Source of the DNA: JBDUDK01 sp040002995
GTDB taxonomy: Bacteria > Actinomycetota > Acidimicrobiia > Acidimicrobiales > Ilumatobacteraceae
Assembly (NCBI GenBank): GCA_040002995.1
Contig: JBDUDK010000027.1
Location: forward strand, 1 to 21,549
Reading direction: 5' to 3'
Length of the DNA: 21,549 bases
The translations under genes were made by a program, and so were the position numbers. Of this stretch, positions 20,383 through 21,549 are shown in pieces (position 1 is the stretch's first letter; each line of letters opens with the position of its first letter). The notes beneath the pieces were generated by a model. It did no database searches. It was given only the letters and a program-made list of their open reading frames with translations, and was not told the DNA's origin.

Positions 20383-21495
20383 ATGGCCCCGCCGCAGTGG
20401 ACGCACACCGGCTACACACAGCGTTTGTACTTCGGCGTGAACACTGTCGACCGGCTGGGCGACATCGCGAAGGAATTGGGCGCGCGGCGGCTCATGCTGG
20501 TGACCACGGCGGGTCGCGCCGCGTCAGACGATGGCGCGGCGATCATGAAGCGCCTCGGCCGCGCCATGGTCACGAAGTTCGACAGCGTGCGCTCCCACCT
20601 TCCCGCCACGATCGTGCAGGCGGCGATGCTGAGCGCCCGGCGGGAAGGAATCGATGGGGTCGTCAGCCTCGGCGGGGGCTCCTGCATGGATCTCGGCAAG
20701 GCCCTCAATTTCTTCACAGAGCAGGAAGCAGGCACGCCGGGCACCACCTACGCCGATCGTCCCGCGCTCATGCACATCGCGATTCCGACTACGTACTCGG
20801 GTGCCGAGTGCACGCCGTTCTTCGGTATGACCGACGAGCGCACCCGGGCCAAGACAGGCGGCGGCGGGCCTACGAGCGCGCCGATCGCCATCGTCTACGA
20901 CCCGCTGCTCACGCTCTCGACACCTACGTCGGTGAGTGCCGAGACCGCGTTCAACGCGCTGGCCCATTGCGTCGAGGCGGCGTACGCGATCAACCGCACC
21001 GCCGAGGCCCAAGCGATCGCGCTCGCGGGCGCGGCACAGATCGTCGATGCCCTGCCGTCGGTGGTCGACGCGCCCGACGACATCGAGGCCCGCACCGATC
21101 TGCTCACCGGGGCCGCACTGGCGGGTCGCGCGCTGCAGAACGCATGGATGGGCGTGCACCACGGTCTGGCGCAACTCGTCGGCGGTCGCACGCGGATCGC
21201 GCACGGATTGGCGAACGCGATCATCCTTCCGCACGCGATGCGGTTCAATGCCGAGGTCGTGCCCGAGGCGATGGCGGCCATCGGACAAGCGATCGGCGAT
21301 CCGTCCGATCCTGCGGCCGCGGTCGAGCGTTTGCTCGAACGCTGTGGCTTACCCGTGACTCTGCAAGCCGCGGGGGTCCGGCTCGACGACCTCGATGCCG
21401 TGGCTCGGCTGTCGCAGAACAACCACAGCGTGCGTCACAACCCGCGTCCGGTGAGCGAGGACGATGTTCGCGCAATCCTGGCCGCTGCCTACTGA
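20383..21495 (+). CDS. Iron-containing alcohol dehydrogenase family, maleylacetate reductase-like
   Basis: This 370-aa protein has the nucleotide loop SLGGGSCMD (residues 95-103), the IPTTYSGAECTPFFGMTDE block and AFNALAHCVEAAYA typical of maleylacetate reductases. Those enzymes reduce maleylacetate to 3-oxoadipate in hydroxyquinol, resorcinol and chlorocatechol breakdown. In iron ADHs a metal-binding Asp sits where Asn191 is here (NALAH, with His195). Maleylacetate reductases also read NALAH. Later histidines (His259/260 and His274) remain. No ring-cleavage dioxygenase gene is in the window, so the pathway is inferred only from family. I chose the ATG at 20383 with TAGCGT 8 nt upstream. The stop TGA is inside the first unit of the tandem repeat. 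Confidence 0.88.
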   Translation: MAPPQWTHTGYTQRLYFGVNTVDRLGDIAKELGARRLMLVTTAGRAASDDGAAIMKRLGRAMVTKFDSVRSHLPATIVQAAMLSARREGIDGVVSLGGGSCMDLGKALNFFTEQEAGTPGTTYADRPALMHIAIPTTYSGAECTPFFGMTDERTRAKTGGGGPTSAPIAIVYDPLLTLSTPTSVSAETAFNALAHCVEAAYAINRTAEAQAIALAGAAQIVDALPSVVDAPDDIEARTDLLTGAALAGRALQNAWMGVHHGLAQLVGGRTRIAHGLANAIILPHAMRFNAEVVPEAMAAIGQAIGDPSDPAAAVERLLERCGLPVTLQAAGVRLDDLDAVARLSQNNHSVRHNPRPVSEDDVRAILAAAY

Positions 21496-21549
21496 TTTGT
21501 CGGTGCCGCCGGCTGATTTCTCGGTGCCACCGGCTGATTTCTCGGTGCC
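21492..21549. repeat. 21-bp direct tandem repeat, continuing beyond the window
   Basis: Units lie at 21492-21512, 21513-21533 and 21534-21549 (cut by the window edge). The second unit reads CTGATTTCTCGGTGCCACCG plus G; the first differs at two bases. The unit contains CGGTGCCACCG, a palindrome around one base. The array begins in the last codons of the reductase gene and gives it its TGA. One rightward frame would read DFSVPPA repeatedly and one leftward frame GTEKSAG repeatedly, but no start or longer frame is visible for either. Confidence 0.85.

Noticed and set aside
21492..21549. CRISPR array
   Set aside because: Units are directly adjacent with a 21-bp period and no unique spacers, and no cas gene is present.

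Overview
The window is high-GC, gene-dense bacterial DNA that looks like an actinobacterial chromosome. The lineage clues are the E1 part of a mycobacterial-type 2-oxoglutarate decarboxylase/dehydrogenase, a UvrD2-like helicase ending in an HRDC domain, a probable F420-dependent LLM oxidoreductase, an alpha-methylacyl-CoA racemase close to mycobacterial MCR, and many TANNNT boxes placed as for leaderless transcripts. The helicase lacks the tetracysteine module reported for Actinomycetales UvrD2, so a deeper actinobacterial class such as Acidimicrobiia is my best guess. That placement is inference. I see no tRNA, rRNA, CRISPR, prophage or transposase gene.

Layout. 1-5330: 3' part of kgd, a convergent HAD hydrolase, then rightward a PIN/NYN-type nuclease fused to an S1-like domain and a basic tail, exonuclease III, and a hotdog thioesterase. 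5319-7280: leftward UvrD2-like helicase. 7281-7829: the only large gap (549 bp), with nested inverted repeats, terminator-like elements and a cluster of DnaA-box-like words. 7830-10201: a membrane PH-like/SHOCT protein coupled to a BtuF-like metal-receptor domain without a signal peptide, then an aldo/keto reductase. 10198-11211: leftward galactokinase. 11288-15086: three genes joined by two ATGA overlaps, encoding an O-antigen-ligase-like membrane protein, an ECF sigma factor and a single-pass protein with Asp-box (BNR) repeats. 15088-15984: leftward LLM oxidoreductase. 16025-20362: two paralogous alpha/beta hydrolases, an Amacr-type racemase, a PIG-L deacetylase and a histidine phosphatase, the last three closely packed. 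20383-21495: a maleylacetate-reductase-like iron-ADH family protein, whose stop codon lies in the first unit of a 21-bp tandem repeat that runs off the window.

How the genes work together. Most are central metabolism, DNA repair and lipid or aromatic catabolism. The clearest functional module is the ligase/ECF/BNR operon, which reads like a cell-envelope polymer gene with its own sigma factor and a probable membrane sensor or anti-sigma. The racemase, thioesterase and hydrolases fit branched acyl-CoA or ester turnover. Regulation is unusually legible: eight of about thirteen uncoupled starts carry TANNNT 6-9 nt upstream, and two of those boxes reuse the previous gene's TAG stop. All four convergent junctions overlap or abut. 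Most of the window is ordinary housekeeping sequence. The least explained parts are the 7281-7829 gap, the nuclease-S1 fusion, the sigma operon and the terminal repeat.
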